Origin: Maribacter huludaoensis
GTDB lineage: Bacteria; Bacteroidota; Bacteroidia; Flavobacteriales; Flavobacteriaceae
Direction of reading: 5' to 3'
NCBI RefSeq assembly: GCF_029350945.1
Contig: NZ_JARKMS010000001.1
Location: 312,375-376,374 of the forward strand
Length of the DNA stretch: 64,000 nt
A program made the translations under genes and the position numbers. Positions 20,961 to 30,045 of the stretch are shown one piece after another. The notes beneath the pieces are model-generated. The model ran no database searches, was not told the DNA's origin, and worked only from the letters and a program-made list of their open reading frames with translations. How positions within the stretch are numbered: the first letter of the stretch is position 1; every line of letters starts with the position of its first letter.

Positions 20961-20989
20961 AAAAAAGCCGGTCAATGACCGGCTTTTTT
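20961..20989. terminator. Bidirectional terminator, OmpH-like gene / LysE gene
   Basis: A 13-bp stem AAAAAAGCCGGTC (20961-20973) with GACCGGCTTTTTT (20977-20989) and a 3-nt loop, serving the convergent genes on both sides. Confidence 0.92.
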
Positions 20990-21669
20990 TATTCTATGGT
21001 TTTAGTCTCAAATCTCTCAAATTCCTGTTCAATATTAAATTGTTCTTTAGGTAAAAAACCCTTTACAATAAGTACAACTCCACAGATAACCAAAATTATT
21101 CCTATTAACTTTTTTACATAAACTATACGCTTTACCGTTAATTTACGTTTAAGTTGCTTGGCCAAAAGAATTTTAAAAAGATCTGTTACAAAATAGGAGA
21201 GTAGAACAGTAGCAAAAAAAGTAAAAAAACGATTAGGTTGATTATCTAATGTTGGACCAACAATAATTATGATTCCCAACCAAAACACCAAAACACCAAT
21301 ATTGATAAAGTTCAACAAAAAACCCTTGACAAAAAGTCCTAAATAATCAGACTTCTTTATTTTCTTAGAATCCACAGGAATCTCATTTTTATCTACTTTA
21401 AAAAAAGTTACCAGACCGTAAACTAAAAGTATAACCCCACCAAATACATATAGTCCCGGTTGATTACTTAAATTTTCAAGTAGCTGAAAACTGCTAAAAT
21501 AAGCTACAAGTATAAAAAGTATATCTGCCAATAATACACCAACATCAAAGGTCAAAGCTGCCCTAAACCCTTTAACGGCACTAGTTTGTAACAATACAAA
21601 GAATACAGGCCCAACCATAAAACTTAGGAAAAAGCCTAGTGGAATCGCAGCTTGGATATCTTCTAACAT
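20989..21669 (-). CDS. LysE/RhtB family exporter
   Basis: 226 residues with about six membrane helices. The N-terminal LGFFLSFMVGPVFFVLLQTS (about 11-30) carries the GPxFF motif of the LysE/RhtB family of amino-acid efflux proteins, followed by GFRAALTFDVGVLLAD, which is equally typical. The central loop (about 94-107) is charged, and there is a soluble C-terminal tail (IEQEFERFETKTIE). It starts 3 nt after the head-GIN gene ends, so both are likely co-transcribed. The substrate is unknown. Confidence 0.88.
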   Translation of the reverse strand: MLEDIQAAIPLGFFLSFMVGPVFFVLLQTSAVKGFRAALTFDVGVLLADILFILVAYFSSFQLLENLSNQPGLYVFGGVILLVYGLVTFFKVDKNEIPVDSKKIKKSDYLGLFVKGFLLNFINIGVLVFWLGIIIIVGPTLDNQPNRFFTFFATVLLSYFVTDLFKILLAKQLKRKLTVKRIVYVKKLIGIILVICGVVLIVKGFLPKEQFNIEQEFERFETKTIE

Positions 21670-21672
21670 GTA

Positions 21673-22353
21673 CTATTGCATTCTTTTAATGGTACCACCA
21701 AATACCGTTTTTTCCTCAAGTTTTTTAGGGTTTCCGAACACCAATACCTCGCCACCGGCTTTAACGGTAGCCTTTACATAATCTTTTGCATTAATTTCTG
21801 CCCTGGAGCCGGCATTTACATTTATAGTAGAAAAATTAGTAATAAAGCCTTTACCTTCATAAATACCACCGGTATTGATTTGAACATCTTGTAGATTAGA
21901 AAAACCAGCAGTTCTAATTACACCGCCAGATACAGACTTTATCAACATTTGTTCAACTTCAGCATTAACAACGAGCTCACCACCTTCTTGAGCCTTTAAT
22001 TCTAGAACATCTTGCTTAATAATATCTTCAGTTACAATCCTGGCATCTTCGTTAACATCTATCACTAAGATTTCATTGGTATAATATAAATCTACAAATG
22101 TCTTATAACCACTAAAGATTTTACCAATTTGCATCCTAATTTTTAAAACACCCTCGTTATTAACAATAGCTACTTTACTAGTATTTTCTCCAGAAATAAT
22201 AACCTTATTTTCTTCAGATTTTATAAGATTAATAGATAAACCATCAAAAACCTTTAACTCTTTAAAAGGTTCTAGATTTTGTGTCACCGGATTATCTTGG
22301 CCAGTAACCGATAAACATCCTAAGAGAAACATTAAAACTAAAAGTTGTTTCAT
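21673..22353 (-). CDS. Head-GIN (DUF2807) domain secreted protein
   Basis: 226 residues. A signal peptide (MKQLLVLMFLLGCLSVTGQ, cleavage after about residue 19) is followed by a DUF2807-type beta-solenoid. The FKELKVFDGLSINLIKSEE opening is characteristic, as are later regularly spaced Gly-Gly turns (VSGGVIR, NTGGIYEG, KAGGEVLVFG). Such proteins are probably exported adhesin-like or scaffold proteins of the envelope. No enzymatic residues are evident. It is upstream gene of a two-gene unit with the LysE-type exporter. Confidence 0.88.
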   Translation of the reverse strand: MKQLLVLMFLLGCLSVTGQDNPVTQNLEPFKELKVFDGLSINLIKSEENKVIISGENTSKVAIVNNEGVLKIRMQIGKIFSGYKTFVDLYYTNEILVIDVNEDARIVTEDIIKQDVLELKAQEGGELVVNAEVEQMLIKSVSGGVIRTAGFSNLQDVQINTGGIYEGKGFITNFSTINVNAGSRAEINAKDYVKATVKAGGEVLVFGNPKKLEEKTVFGGTIKRMQ

Positions 22354-22439
22354 TCTTTTCTATGTAATTTAAGTAAGTAAACACTTATGAACAAAGGGTA
22401 TACTTAATTCAGCCATTCTATACCAAAATCTATTCCAAA

Positions 22440-24629
22440 TTATTTGTTATCCGGTATCAAGGCAAAATCTAAATGCCTTTTAATTAAATCCGTACTCTTT
22501 ACCATGACTGTAACCTCATCTCCTAAGGTATACTTCTTTTTAGTACGTTCACCTACAATGGCATACTGTTTCTCATCAAAGATATAATAATCTCCTTTGA
22601 TGTCTCTAATACGAATCATGCCCTCACACTTATTGGCAATGATTTCAACATATATTCCCCACTCCGTAACACCACTGATAACGCCACGAAATTCTTCATC
22701 TTTATGATCTTGCATAAATTTGATCTGCATGTATTTAATGGAATCTCTTTCAGCACTTGATGCTAAATATTCCATATCTGAGGAATGCTTACATTTCTTC
22801 TCAAATTCTTCGGCATTGACAGAACTACCACCATCTAAATAATGTTGTAACAGTCTATGTACCATAACATCTGGATATCTTCTAATCGGAGAAGTAAAAT
22901 GGGTATAATAATCAAAAGCCAACCCATAATGACCAATATTATCTATGGTATAAATAGCTTTGCTCATACTACGAATTGTGAGCGTATCTACCATATTTTG
23001 TTCCTTTTTACCTTTTACGTCCTGTAATAATTGGTTCAAAGAAGAGCTTATGGATTTCTTGTCCTTAAAATCTAATTTATGACCAAATTTTGATACAATT
23101 CCGTTTAGAGCCATTAACTTATCCGGATCCGGATCATCATGAATTCTATAAACGAATGTCTTTTTTGGTTTTTGTTTACCTATAAATTCAGCGACTTTTC
23201 TATTCGCCAAAAGCATAAATTCTTCAATAAGCTTATTGGCATCTTTAGACTCTTTGAAATAAACTCCGATCGGTTCACTGTTCTCGTCAAGATTGAAACG
23301 AACCTCAACTTTATCAAAAGAGAGTGCACCTTGATCCATACGCTTAGAGCGCATTATTTTAGCAAGCCTATCCATTTCTAACGTAGCTTCTACAACTTCG
23401 TTAGAAACGCTATAAGCAGTCTCTCTTATAGAAACATCCTCAGGGATGTTACCATTACCGTTCTCAATGATATATTGAGCTTCTTCATATGCAAAACGTT
23501 CATTAGAATCAATTACCGTTCTACCAAACCATTGATTTCTTATTATAGCATTTGCATCTAGTTCAAAAATGGCAGAAAAAGTATATTTTTCTTCATTAGG
23601 TCTTAGAGAACAAGCATTATTAGATAGTACTTCTGGCAACATAGGTACCACACGGTCTACCAGATACACTGAGGTTGCCCGCTCATAAGCTTCATCATCT
23701 AAAATGGTATCTTTTTGCAAATAATGAGAAACATCTGCAATATGAATACCTATTTCGTAATTACCATTTTCTAATTTTTGAAAAGAAAGGGCATCATCAA
23801 AATCTTTTGCATCTTTTGGATCAATGGTAAAGGTTAGTACATTTCTTAAATCTCTACGCTTTTTTATTTCTTCTTCTTTAATACTGGTATCCAAACCATC
23901 AGCAAATTTTTGAACATCTGCAGGAAAGGAATATGGTAAACCGTACTCAGCTAAAATGGAATGAATTTCCGTATCATGCTCACCAGGTATACCCAATACT
24001 TCGGTAACTTTACCAAAAGGGGAATCTACATCTGCTGGCCAGTCAGTGATTTCGACCAAAACCTTTTCACCATCTTGAGCACCGTTCAATTTATCTTTAG
24101 AGACAAAAATATCGGTATACATTCTAAAATCTGAAGGTCTTACAAAAGCAAATGTCTTTTGCATATCAACAATACCTACAAAAGTAGTTTTATATCTTTC
24201 AAGTACTTTAACTATTTCACCTTCAAGTTTTTTGCTCTTTTTTCGTGGGTAGATATAAACTTCAACCTTATCTTTATGAAAAGCTTTATTCAATTTATTA
24301 GACGGAATGAAGACATCATCATCCATACCATCTATCACAATATAGGCATTACCTTTGCCTGTAAGGTCTACAGTACCTTCGTAATAAGTTTTAGTGTTTT
24401 CCAAAACTTTGTACTGACCTCTGTCTACTTCTTGAATTCTTTTTTTCTCTTTAAGCTCAGTTAATCTTTTGATAAGTATATTCCTATCCTGAGCATCTGT
24501 AACCTTAATCTTTGCAGCTATCTGCTTATAGTTGAAACTTTTATTAGGTTCCTTTTCAAGAACTGTAAAAATTCCTTTAGTAATTTCGTTCTTTCTATGA
24601 TTCTTCGCCTTCTTATTCTTCTTCGACAT
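22440..24629 (-). CDS. rnr: Ribonuclease R
   Basis: 729 residues. A processive 3'-to-5' exoribonuclease that degrades structured RNA. The order is an N-terminal winged helix (about 15-75), two cold-shock domains (about 80-245), the RNB catalytic domain starting with FTIDPKDAKDFDDALS (about 262-277; the aspartates are the Mg ligands), and a C-terminal S1 domain (about 640-725, FRGVISGVTEWGIYVEI). HFTSPIRRYPDVMVHRLL is the conserved RNB end motif. The Lys-rich ends are usual. It stands alone on the minus strand beside a long gene-free gap. Confidence 0.97.
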   Translation of the reverse strand: MSKKNKKAKNHRKNEITKGIFTVLEKEPNKSFNYKQIAAKIKVTDAQDRNILIKRLTELKEKKRIQEVDRGQYKVLENTKTYYEGTVDLTGKGNAYIVIDGMDDDVFIPSNKLNKAFHKDKVEVYIYPRKKSKKLEGEIVKVLERYKTTFVGIVDMQKTFAFVRPSDFRMYTDIFVSKDKLNGAQDGEKVLVEITDWPADVDSPFGKVTEVLGIPGEHDTEIHSILAEYGLPYSFPADVQKFADGLDTSIKEEEIKKRRDLRNVLTFTIDPKDAKDFDDALSFQKLENGNYEIGIHIADVSHYLQKDTILDDEAYERATSVYLVDRVVPMLPEVLSNNACSLRPNEEKYTFSAIFELDANAIIRNQWFGRTVIDSNERFAYEEAQYIIENGNGNIPEDVSIRETAYSVSNEVVEATLEMDRLAKIMRSKRMDQGALSFDKVEVRFNLDENSEPIGVYFKESKDANKLIEEFMLLANRKVAEFIGKQKPKKTFVYRIHDDPDPDKLMALNGIVSKFGHKLDFKDKKSISSSLNQLLQDVKGKKEQNMVDTLTIRSMSKAIYTIDNIGHYGLAFDYYTHFTSPIRRYPDVMVHRLLQHYLDGGSSVNAEEFEKKCKHSSDMEYLASSAERDSIKYMQIKFMQDHKDEEFRGVISGVTEWGIYVEIIANKCEGMIRIRDIKGDYYIFDEKQYAIVGERTKKKYTLGDEVTVMVKSTDLIKRHLDFALIPDNK

Positions 24630-25276
24630 TAAACTTTTAATTTATTGGAAAATTACGAATTATAATCCAGTACCTGTTATTCTACCTCTTATTGAAAAGT
24701 TAAGTAAACGAGTTGTTATTAACATATATATCATATTAGACATTTTTTCTTTTAAATTAAATTAAATATTAATGGTTATTATAGCTTGTTAATATCTAGA
24801 ATAACTTATTTCTATATTTCTTGTCTTTATGAGATACTAATACTTGTTGACAATATATTTTATGAATCTTTAATTGAAAATCAGTATTTTGAGAAGTTAT
24901 TAAACATGGTTTATAAGTGCTATTAACATGAATTTATTAATAACTAAATGTAATTTTAATGTTAACTAGGGGTGTTAATTTGATGAAAATCCTCTAATAG
25001 TTTCTAATATTTAAATTCGTATTCAGAGGATTAAAAGTGTAAGCAGATGTTAACCTTAATAACCAAATTTTTTAGCAACTTTTTCTAAACAATTTATGCA
25101 TTAAGTAATCTTCCTTATAACATACTAATTAACAATTTTTATTAATGACTTGATAACTATTGTTGTGAACCCCTCGTTTTTTGTTGTGAATGACTGATTA
25201 TTGTACCTTTAGCTAAGTTTTGTTCCACCCCCACTGGATATTAATCTTGAACAATTAACCTTTAAATACTATGCAT
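24630..25276. other. Long AT-rich divergent intergenic region rnr / rpiB
   Basis: 647 bp without coding character. It is rich in GTTAA/TTAAC words and holds two direct repeats of TTGTTGTGAA at 25160-25169 and 25181-25190, exactly 21 bp (two helical turns) apart. It must carry both divergent promoters; TACCTTTA at 25204-25211 is a one-mismatch -7 candidate for rpiB. No tRNA, riboswitch or classic DnaA box (TTATCCACA) is seen. Confidence 0.5.
25160..25190 (+). repeat. Two direct repeats TTGTTGTGAA spaced by two helical turns
   Basis: TTGTTGTGAA occurs at 25160-25169 and 25181-25190, about 90 bp upstream of rpiB. The 21-bp phasing suggests a dimeric or cooperative DNA-binding site, which is inference. 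Confidence 0.45.
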
Positions 25277-25705
25277 ATGAAAATAGCTATTGGTAACGAT
25301 CATGCCGGTACAGAATACAAGTTAGCTATTATAGGTTTACTAAAATCTAAACAAATTGAAGTTATCAACTATGGTACTGATGGTACGGATAGTGTTGATT
25401 ATCCAGACTTTGCACACCCGGTTGCTCTTGATGTTGAAAATGGTACCGTTGATTTTGGTATTTTAATTTGTGGTAGTGGTAATGGGGCTAGTATGACAGC
25501 CAATAAACAGCAAAAGGTAAGAGCTGCATTATGTTGGACCAAAGAAATCACTAAACTGGCTAGAGAACACAATGATGCAAATATTTTAAGCTTACCTGCA
25601 AGATACATAGCGTTACCGCAAGCACTTGAAATGGTATCTACCTTTATTAACACTTCTTTTGATGGAGGTAGGCATGAACGTAGAATTGAAAAGATTCCGC
25701 TATAA
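25277..25705 (+). CDS. rpiB: Ribose-5-phosphate isomerase B
   Basis: 142 residues from the ATG at 25277; an in-frame ATG two codons earlier is less likely because MKIAIGNDHAG is the family's normal N-terminus. It interconverts ribose-5-P and ribulose-5-P in the pentose phosphate pathway. The family motif IGNDHAGTEYK is present, as are the active-site Cys in LICGSGNGASM (about 64-74), REHNDANILSLPAR and the C-terminal GGRHERRI. The gene is preceded by the longest gene-free stretch of the window and followed by a GNAT gene about 110 nt downstream. Confidence 0.96.
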   Translation: MKIAIGNDHAGTEYKLAIIGLLKSKQIEVINYGTDGTDSVDYPDFAHPVALDVENGTVDFGILICGSGNGASMTANKQQKVRAALCWTKEITKLAREHNDANILSLPARYIALPQALEMVSTFINTSFDGGRHERRIEKIPL

Positions 25706-25817
25706 TAGATAGTTATTACAACTATGTTAATAACCTAAAATAGGTATTATAACCATTTAAAAATCATATAGTTATTTCATAATAGATATGAACATAACTA
25801 ATTAATTGAACAATTTT

Positions 25818-26261
25818 ATGTTAGATATTAAGGTAAAGAGTTTCAAAGAATTTGATATTGAAGAACTATATAATGTACTACGCTTACGAAGTGAAATTTT
25901 TGTAGTGGAGCAAGATTGCGTGTATCAAGATATAGATGGTAAAGATTCTAAGGCTATTCATATAATAGGATATATAAATAAAACCGTAGTGGCATATACC
26001 CGTATTTTTAAAGCTGGTGATTATTTTGATCAAGCTAGTATAGGTAGAGTAGCAGTGCATGAAGATTATAGAAAATTTGGTTATGGAAAAGTAATAATGA
26101 AAGCTTCTATTACTGCTGTTCAAGAACATTTTAACGAAAATGAAATAAAAATTTCTGCTCAAAAATACCTTACCAAATTTTATACAGATTTAGGTTTCAA
26201 TGCAACAGGAGAAGAATATCTGGAAGATGGTATACCCCATATAGCAATGATCAAAAAATAA
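25818..26261 (+). CDS. ElaA-like GNAT acetyltransferase
   Basis: 147 residues from the ATG at 25818; a TTG at 25806 is possible but less likely. VLRLRSEIFVVEQDCVYQD (about 17-35) is the hallmark of the ElaA branch of GNAT proteins. The acetyl-CoA-binding motif region reads IGRVAVHEDYRKFGYGKVIM (about 75-94). The substrate of ElaA-type enzymes is not established. It ends in a perfect bidirectional terminator shared with the convergent hypothetical gene. Confidence 0.9.
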   Translation: MLDIKVKSFKEFDIEELYNVLRLRSEIFVVEQDCVYQDIDGKDSKAIHIIGYINKTVVAYTRIFKAGDYFDQASIGRVAVHEDYRKFGYGKVIMKASITAVQEHFNENEIKISAQKYLTKFYTDLGFNATGEEYLEDGIPHIAMIKK

Positions 26262-26288
26262 AAAAGACCGCTTTTAGCGGTCTTTTTT
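26260..26288. terminator. Bidirectional terminator after the GNAT gene
   Basis: AAAAAGACCGCT and AGCGGTCTTTTT pair around a TTT loop (26261-26287), flanked by A and T runs. The stop codon of the GNAT gene abuts the stem. Confidence 0.9.
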
Positions 26289-26308
26289 AATAAGTTATAT
26301 TCAAAAAT

Positions 26309-26683
26309 TTAAATTTTGATAGGCGTTTTATTACTTAGGTTAATATCCTCTAACATATTATCTGTAAACTTGTAATGGCCTTTGGTAGTTATAATTCTAA
26401 ATCTATTAGAATTCATTCTACTCAAAGTATCTAAAAACAACCACTTAGATTTAAGCAACCTGGTTTTTGGTGATTTTAAGCTAATATCAAAATAGTATTT
26501 TCTACCGTTTTTGATAGCTACAATATCTGGAGTAACATTGTCTTCCAAACCTTTTCTTGAGTATGATTTAGGGGTTTCATAGCCTTCCATATCAGCTTTA
26601 ATATTCTCAAAACCGGTAGCTTCTAAATGTTGAATTGACTTTTCTAAAAATGCTGTGTTTTCTGATTTTTCTACTTTTACCAT
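26309..26683 (-). CDS. Conserved hypothetical protein, PD-(D/E)XK-like core
   Basis: 124 residues with no signal peptide. Two alpha helices lead to the segment TPDIVAIKNGRKYYFDISLK (about 51-70). This resembles the beta-hairpin of PD-(D/E)XK nuclease folds: PD, about a dozen residues, then Asp in a strand followed by a Lys two positions later than canonical. A basic helix (TRLLKSKWLFLDTLSRM) and a small beta end follow. Similar small proteins occur in many flavobacteria, from memory. It lies 150 nt downstream of a C5 DNA methyltransferase on the same strand. Nuclease activity is speculative since the exact D-x-K triad is not intact. Confidence 0.7.
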   Translation of the reverse strand: MVKVEKSENTAFLEKSIQHLEATGFENIKADMEGYETPKSYSRKGLEDNVTPDIVAIKNGRKYYFDISLKSPKTRLLKSKWLFLDTLSRMNSNRFRIITTKGHYKFTDNMLEDINLSNKTPIKI

Positions 26684-26833
26684 ACCACTTAAAATAACAA
26701 AAAAAAGGACAATTCCTAATTTTAAACGTTGATTAACAATATGTTAAGTATAAAATATTTTTAATTTGTAATTCTCATTTAAAGAAAGGTACTAACGAAG
26801 TAAGTTTAGAGAGCAATAGAGGAGAAAGTTAAA

Positions 26834-28063
26834 TTAGGTCGATTTTATTTTTTCGTAGAGCGTCTCACCTATTTTTTTAACTACACCAATTACTAAAGCA
26901 TTGCCCATAAAAAAAGCTCTTTTGGTATTGGAAATCCCTTGTAATAAAGTATGATCATCAGGGAACATATTTAAACGTTCCAGTTCTATGGGAGTTAATC
27001 TACGTAGTCCTTTTTTGGTGTTGATAACATGTTTAAATCGTGATGCACTCTTACCGCCTTCACCAGTTATGATTGTTCTTGAGGCATTATCTAGCGCATC
27101 AGGAAAAATCATACTACCTTCATTATAGTGGTAGGCAAAACCAGATTTAGAGGTACGGGTTTCTTTTTTGGCACCTTTTAGATAATACCATTTATCATGT
27201 TCTTCTTCAGGAATGTAAAATTCTTCGGGAATTTGTCCTTTCTGTAAAACATCTGCCAATACCGTTCTTTTACCAATATAGCTGGCTACGGTCTTAGTAG
27301 TATGTACTTTACCTTTAACGAACACACCGGTATTTTGAAATGGTGATAATTTTTCGCCTAGATTAAAATTCTCAGATAGTGTAACAAGGTCATCAGTGAT
27401 ATCAAAAGAAATCATTTTTGAAGAAGTGCTTGTTATTGGAAAAGACGTTGCTATAGTTCCTTTTTCAAAAATCCAATCTTCGGCTTTGGACTTTTTAAAT
27501 TGTTTGTATAAGGGTGTAGATTTATGGTAACCTAAAAAGAAAATACGTCTACGTCTTTGTGGCATTCCATAATCTGCAGCGTTGATAACTCTCCATTCTA
27601 CGGCATAGCCTAAGTCATCTAAACTTTTAAGCATGATGGCAAAATCTCTACCTCTTTGGTTTGATGGAGATTTTAACAATCTATCTACATTTTCAAGAAA
27701 TAAGTATTTAGGCGGATTTTTCTTTTCCGATAAAATTCTATGAATGCTCCACCATAAAACACCCTTTTTACCAATAAGTCCCTTAGAATTGTTTAGTGTG
27801 GCCGCCACGGAATAATCTTGGCAAGGAAAACCACCTACTAAAATATCAGCATCAGGTATGTCTTTGGTGGGTACATCAGAAATATTTTCGTTTCTGTGAT
27901 TTTTAGGACCAAATCTAGCTTCATAGACCTTAGAGGCGTGCTGCGCTTTTGTACTAGGCTCATATTGGTTGCTCCAAACTACCTCGTAGTTCTCGGTATC
28001 CTCTAATCCCAAGCGAAATCCGCCTACGCCCGCAAAAAGTTCTATGACCTTTAGTTTCTTCAT
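26834..28063 (-). CDS. DNA (cytosine-5-)-methyltransferase, apparently solitary
   Basis: 409 residues with all major C5-MTase motifs in order: motif I ELFAGVGGFRLGL (8-20), catalytic motif IV GGFPCQDYS (77-85, Cys81), motif VI LENVDRLL (123-130), motif VIII QRRRRIFFLGY (169-179), motif IX RRLTPIELERLNMFP near 360, and motif X GNALVIGVVKKIGE near 390. The roughly 180-residue target-recognition region lies between VIII and IX. No recognisable restriction endonuclease gene is adjacent. The only same-strand neighbour is the small PD-(D/E)XK-like protein. It could be an orphan epigenetic methyltransferase or half of an unusual restriction system. The recognition sequence cannot be read from the protein. 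Confidence 0.95.
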   Translation of the reverse strand: MKKLKVIELFAGVGGFRLGLEDTENYEVVWSNQYEPSTKAQHASKVYEARFGPKNHRNENISDVPTKDIPDADILVGGFPCQDYSVAATLNNSKGLIGKKGVLWWSIHRILSEKKNPPKYLFLENVDRLLKSPSNQRGRDFAIMLKSLDDLGYAVEWRVINAADYGMPQRRRRIFFLGYHKSTPLYKQFKKSKAEDWIFEKGTIATSFPITSTSSKMISFDITDDLVTLSENFNLGEKLSPFQNTGVFVKGKVHTTKTVASYIGKRTVLADVLQKGQIPEEFYIPEEEHDKWYYLKGAKKETRTSKSGFAYHYNEGSMIFPDALDNASRTIITGEGGKSASRFKHVINTKKGLRRLTPIELERLNMFPDDHTLLQGISNTKRAFFMGNALVIGVVKKIGETLYEKIKST

Positions 28064-28119
28064 TTGCGATAAAATTACATAATTTCACAAGGCTAATACT
28101 ATTAGAAATTATTTTACAG

Positions 28120-29313
28120 ATGAAGGGAATATTTTTAAAGAGGTCTTTTGTATTGATTTTGATTGCTTTAAATACGGCATGTGGTGTGCATATAGACGAA
28201 AAGAAATTATTGGTAAAAGAAATTGAAACCATAAAAAATACATTTGCACCAGATAAGCGTACGGCACTTTTTAATTTAGAAGTATTAGATGGTCCGTCTG
28301 GGTTTACATTGGTAGGTGAAACAAATTTACCGTTAGCCATAGATACGTTAAATACTATTTTAAAGGAAAAAGGAATTAGCGTTACCAATGAGATAAAAAT
28401 TTTACCTACAGAGGAATTAGAAGGAATGACCAAGGCAGTTATAAACATTTCTGCCGCCAACCTTAGAAGTAACCCAAAACATTCTGCAGAACTGGCTACA
28501 CAGGCAACTTTAGGTACAGTTGTAAATGTCTTGAAAAAAGAAGGGGATTGGTACCTTATACAAACACCGGATAAGTATTTGGCATGGGTTGATCCAGGCG
28601 GAATTCAATTAATGAATACACAAAGTATTAAAAATTGGATTATGGCAGATAAAATCATTTACGTTAATACTTATGGACATGCTTTTAATTCTACAGAGGC
28701 AGAAGGTAGAACTTCAGATATTGTTGCCGGTAGTTTATTAAAATTAGTAAGCAGCGATGATGAATTTTATAAGGTTGAATTTCCAGATGGCAGGCAGTCA
28801 TATATTTTAAAGTCCGAAGCAGAAGAATATAACACTTGGCTTTCAAATTTAAGTTTTAATACAGATTCACTTGTTGCAACCTCAAAAACATTAATGGGTG
28901 TGCCTTATTTATGGGGCGGTACCTCCACAAAAGGCGTAGACTGCAGTGGTTATACAAAAACTATTTATTATTTAAACGGTATGGTAATACCACGTGATGC
29001 ATCTCAACAGGTACACGCTGGTAAACCTATAGATTCTATTGCGGATTTTAGTAAATTGAAAAAAGGGGATTTGTTGTTTTTTGGAAGAAAGGCAACAGAA
29101 AGTACATCAGAAAAAGTGGTACACGTAGGCATGTGGATAGGTGATAATCAATTTATACATTCATCTGAAATGGTGCGCATAAGTAGTGTAGATAAAAATG
29201 CACCAAATTATGATGCCTTCAATGTAGGTAGATATTTAAGAACAAAACGTTTGTTGAATGAACAAGACCCACTGTTACAGAATCTAAATATTACTATGCC
29301 AATAACAGATTAG
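28120..29313 (+). CDS. NlpC/P60 cell-wall peptidase lipoprotein with SH3 domains
   Basis: 397 residues. A lipoprotein signal with Cys21 (LNTACG) is followed by an N-terminal region of about 85 residues. Then comes a bacterial SH3 domain (about 106-165, AANLRSNPKHSAELATQAT), a second SH3-like unit (about 185-232), and a C-terminal NlpC/P60 domain (about 245-385). Catalytic residues seen are Cys275 in GVDCSGYT, His335 in VVHVGMWIG, and a third polar or His residue at 347. It probably cleaves peptidoglycan stem peptides (gamma-D-Glu to diamino acid) from the periplasmic side of the outer membrane. Divergent from the C5 methyltransferase. Confidence 0.93.
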   Translation: MKGIFLKRSFVLILIALNTACGVHIDEKKLLVKEIETIKNTFAPDKRTALFNLEVLDGPSGFTLVGETNLPLAIDTLNTILKEKGISVTNEIKILPTEELEGMTKAVINISAANLRSNPKHSAELATQATLGTVVNVLKKEGDWYLIQTPDKYLAWVDPGGIQLMNTQSIKNWIMADKIIYVNTYGHAFNSTEAEGRTSDIVAGSLLKLVSSDDEFYKVEFPDGRQSYILKSEAEEYNTWLSNLSFNTDSLVATSKTLMGVPYLWGGTSTKGVDCSGYTKTIYYLNGMVIPRDASQQVHAGKPIDSIADFSKLKKGDLLFFGRKATESTSEKVVHVGMWIGDNQFIHSSEMVRISSVDKNAPNYDAFNVGRYLRTKRLLNEQDPLLQNLNITMPITD

Positions 29314-29415
29314 GGCGTTCATTTGCTTAAAAGGTGTTTCATCGATTTTAAGATAAAAATTATAACATACTAAAATTGTGCCCGTTTTATGATAGTTATC
29401 TATCATTTACGTGCT

Positions 29416-30045
29416 ATGAAAAAAACCACTCTTCTAGTTTTAATCTGCTGTTTTGTAGGATCATCAATAGCTATTGCCCAAAAAGATGCAGCTACAATTT
29501 ATTTTAAGGACGGAAACAAAATTCAAGGTTTAGCCAAACTTATTAACGGAAATCAAGTAAAATTCAAAAATAATAAGGGAGATAAACCTAAAAAATTCCA
29601 TTTTAAAGAACTTGAGCAGGTAGTCATCAATGATAGGGAAGAACCATCTACCTATGTTTATTTAGAAACCAAGAAAGACTACTTCAATGTTGTAAGGGAA
29701 CTAGAGATAGGTATGGTCAACTTATATATTCTTGAACAAACTGGGTATTCTTCGCCAATGTTCGTGGGTGGTACCAATGGGCAAATGAATATGGCGCATG
29801 GTACTTACTACGATATAAAAAACCTTTATGTTAGAAGAGGTTTGAACGGAGAAATTACCCACCTTGGATCTAATCAACTTTTTAGTAAAAATTTTAAAAA
29901 TGCAGCCTCTACCTATTTTACCGATTGCCCCGTTTTGGTAGAAAAAATTCAAAGTAAAGAATTCAAGAAAAAGCATGTTAGGGACATTGTAAACTTTTAT
30001 AATTTACAATGTAATGATCAGCAGGTAGTAATTCTAAAGAAATAG
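29416..30045 (+). CDS. Secreted hypothetical protein
   Basis: 209 residues from the ATG at 29416, which starts a clear signal peptide (MKKTTLLVLICCFVGSSIAIAQ); the frame opens earlier at 29389 but that part is not signal-like. The mature N-terminus DAATIYFKDGNKIQGLAKL looks like a short beta-sandwich motif (strand, KDG turn, strand) found in several uncharacterised flavobacterial secreted proteins. The C-terminal half is mixed alpha/beta with two cysteines that could pair. I recognise no family function. The gene stands alone. Confidence 0.8.
   Translation: MKKTTLLVLICCFVGSSIAIAQKDAATIYFKDGNKIQGLAKLINGNQVKFKNNKGDKPKKFHFKELEQVVINDREEPSTYVYLETKKDYFNVVRELEIGMVNLYILEQTGYSSPMFVGGTNGQMNMAHGTYYDIKNLYVRRGLNGEITHLGSNQLFSKNFKNAASTYFTDCPVLVEKIQSKEFKKKHVRDIVNFYNLQCNDQQVVILKK

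Noticed and set aside
24630-25276. Declaring this gap the replication origin
   Set aside because: No canonical DnaA box cluster is visible and dnaA, parA and parB are absent from the window; kept only as a low-interest candidate.
27960-28460. 166-residue minus-strand ORF spanning the dcm-like gene start and the NlpC/P60 gene
   Set aside because: It overlaps two well-supported genes in other frames and has no domain or signal; the C5 methyltransferase motif I lies in the overlapping true frame.
28984-29000. Second CACGTG core (ACCACGTGATG) as a possible further parS site
   Set aside because: The flanks do not match TGTT/AACA; only the central hexamer is shared and it lies in coding sequence of the NlpC/P60 gene.
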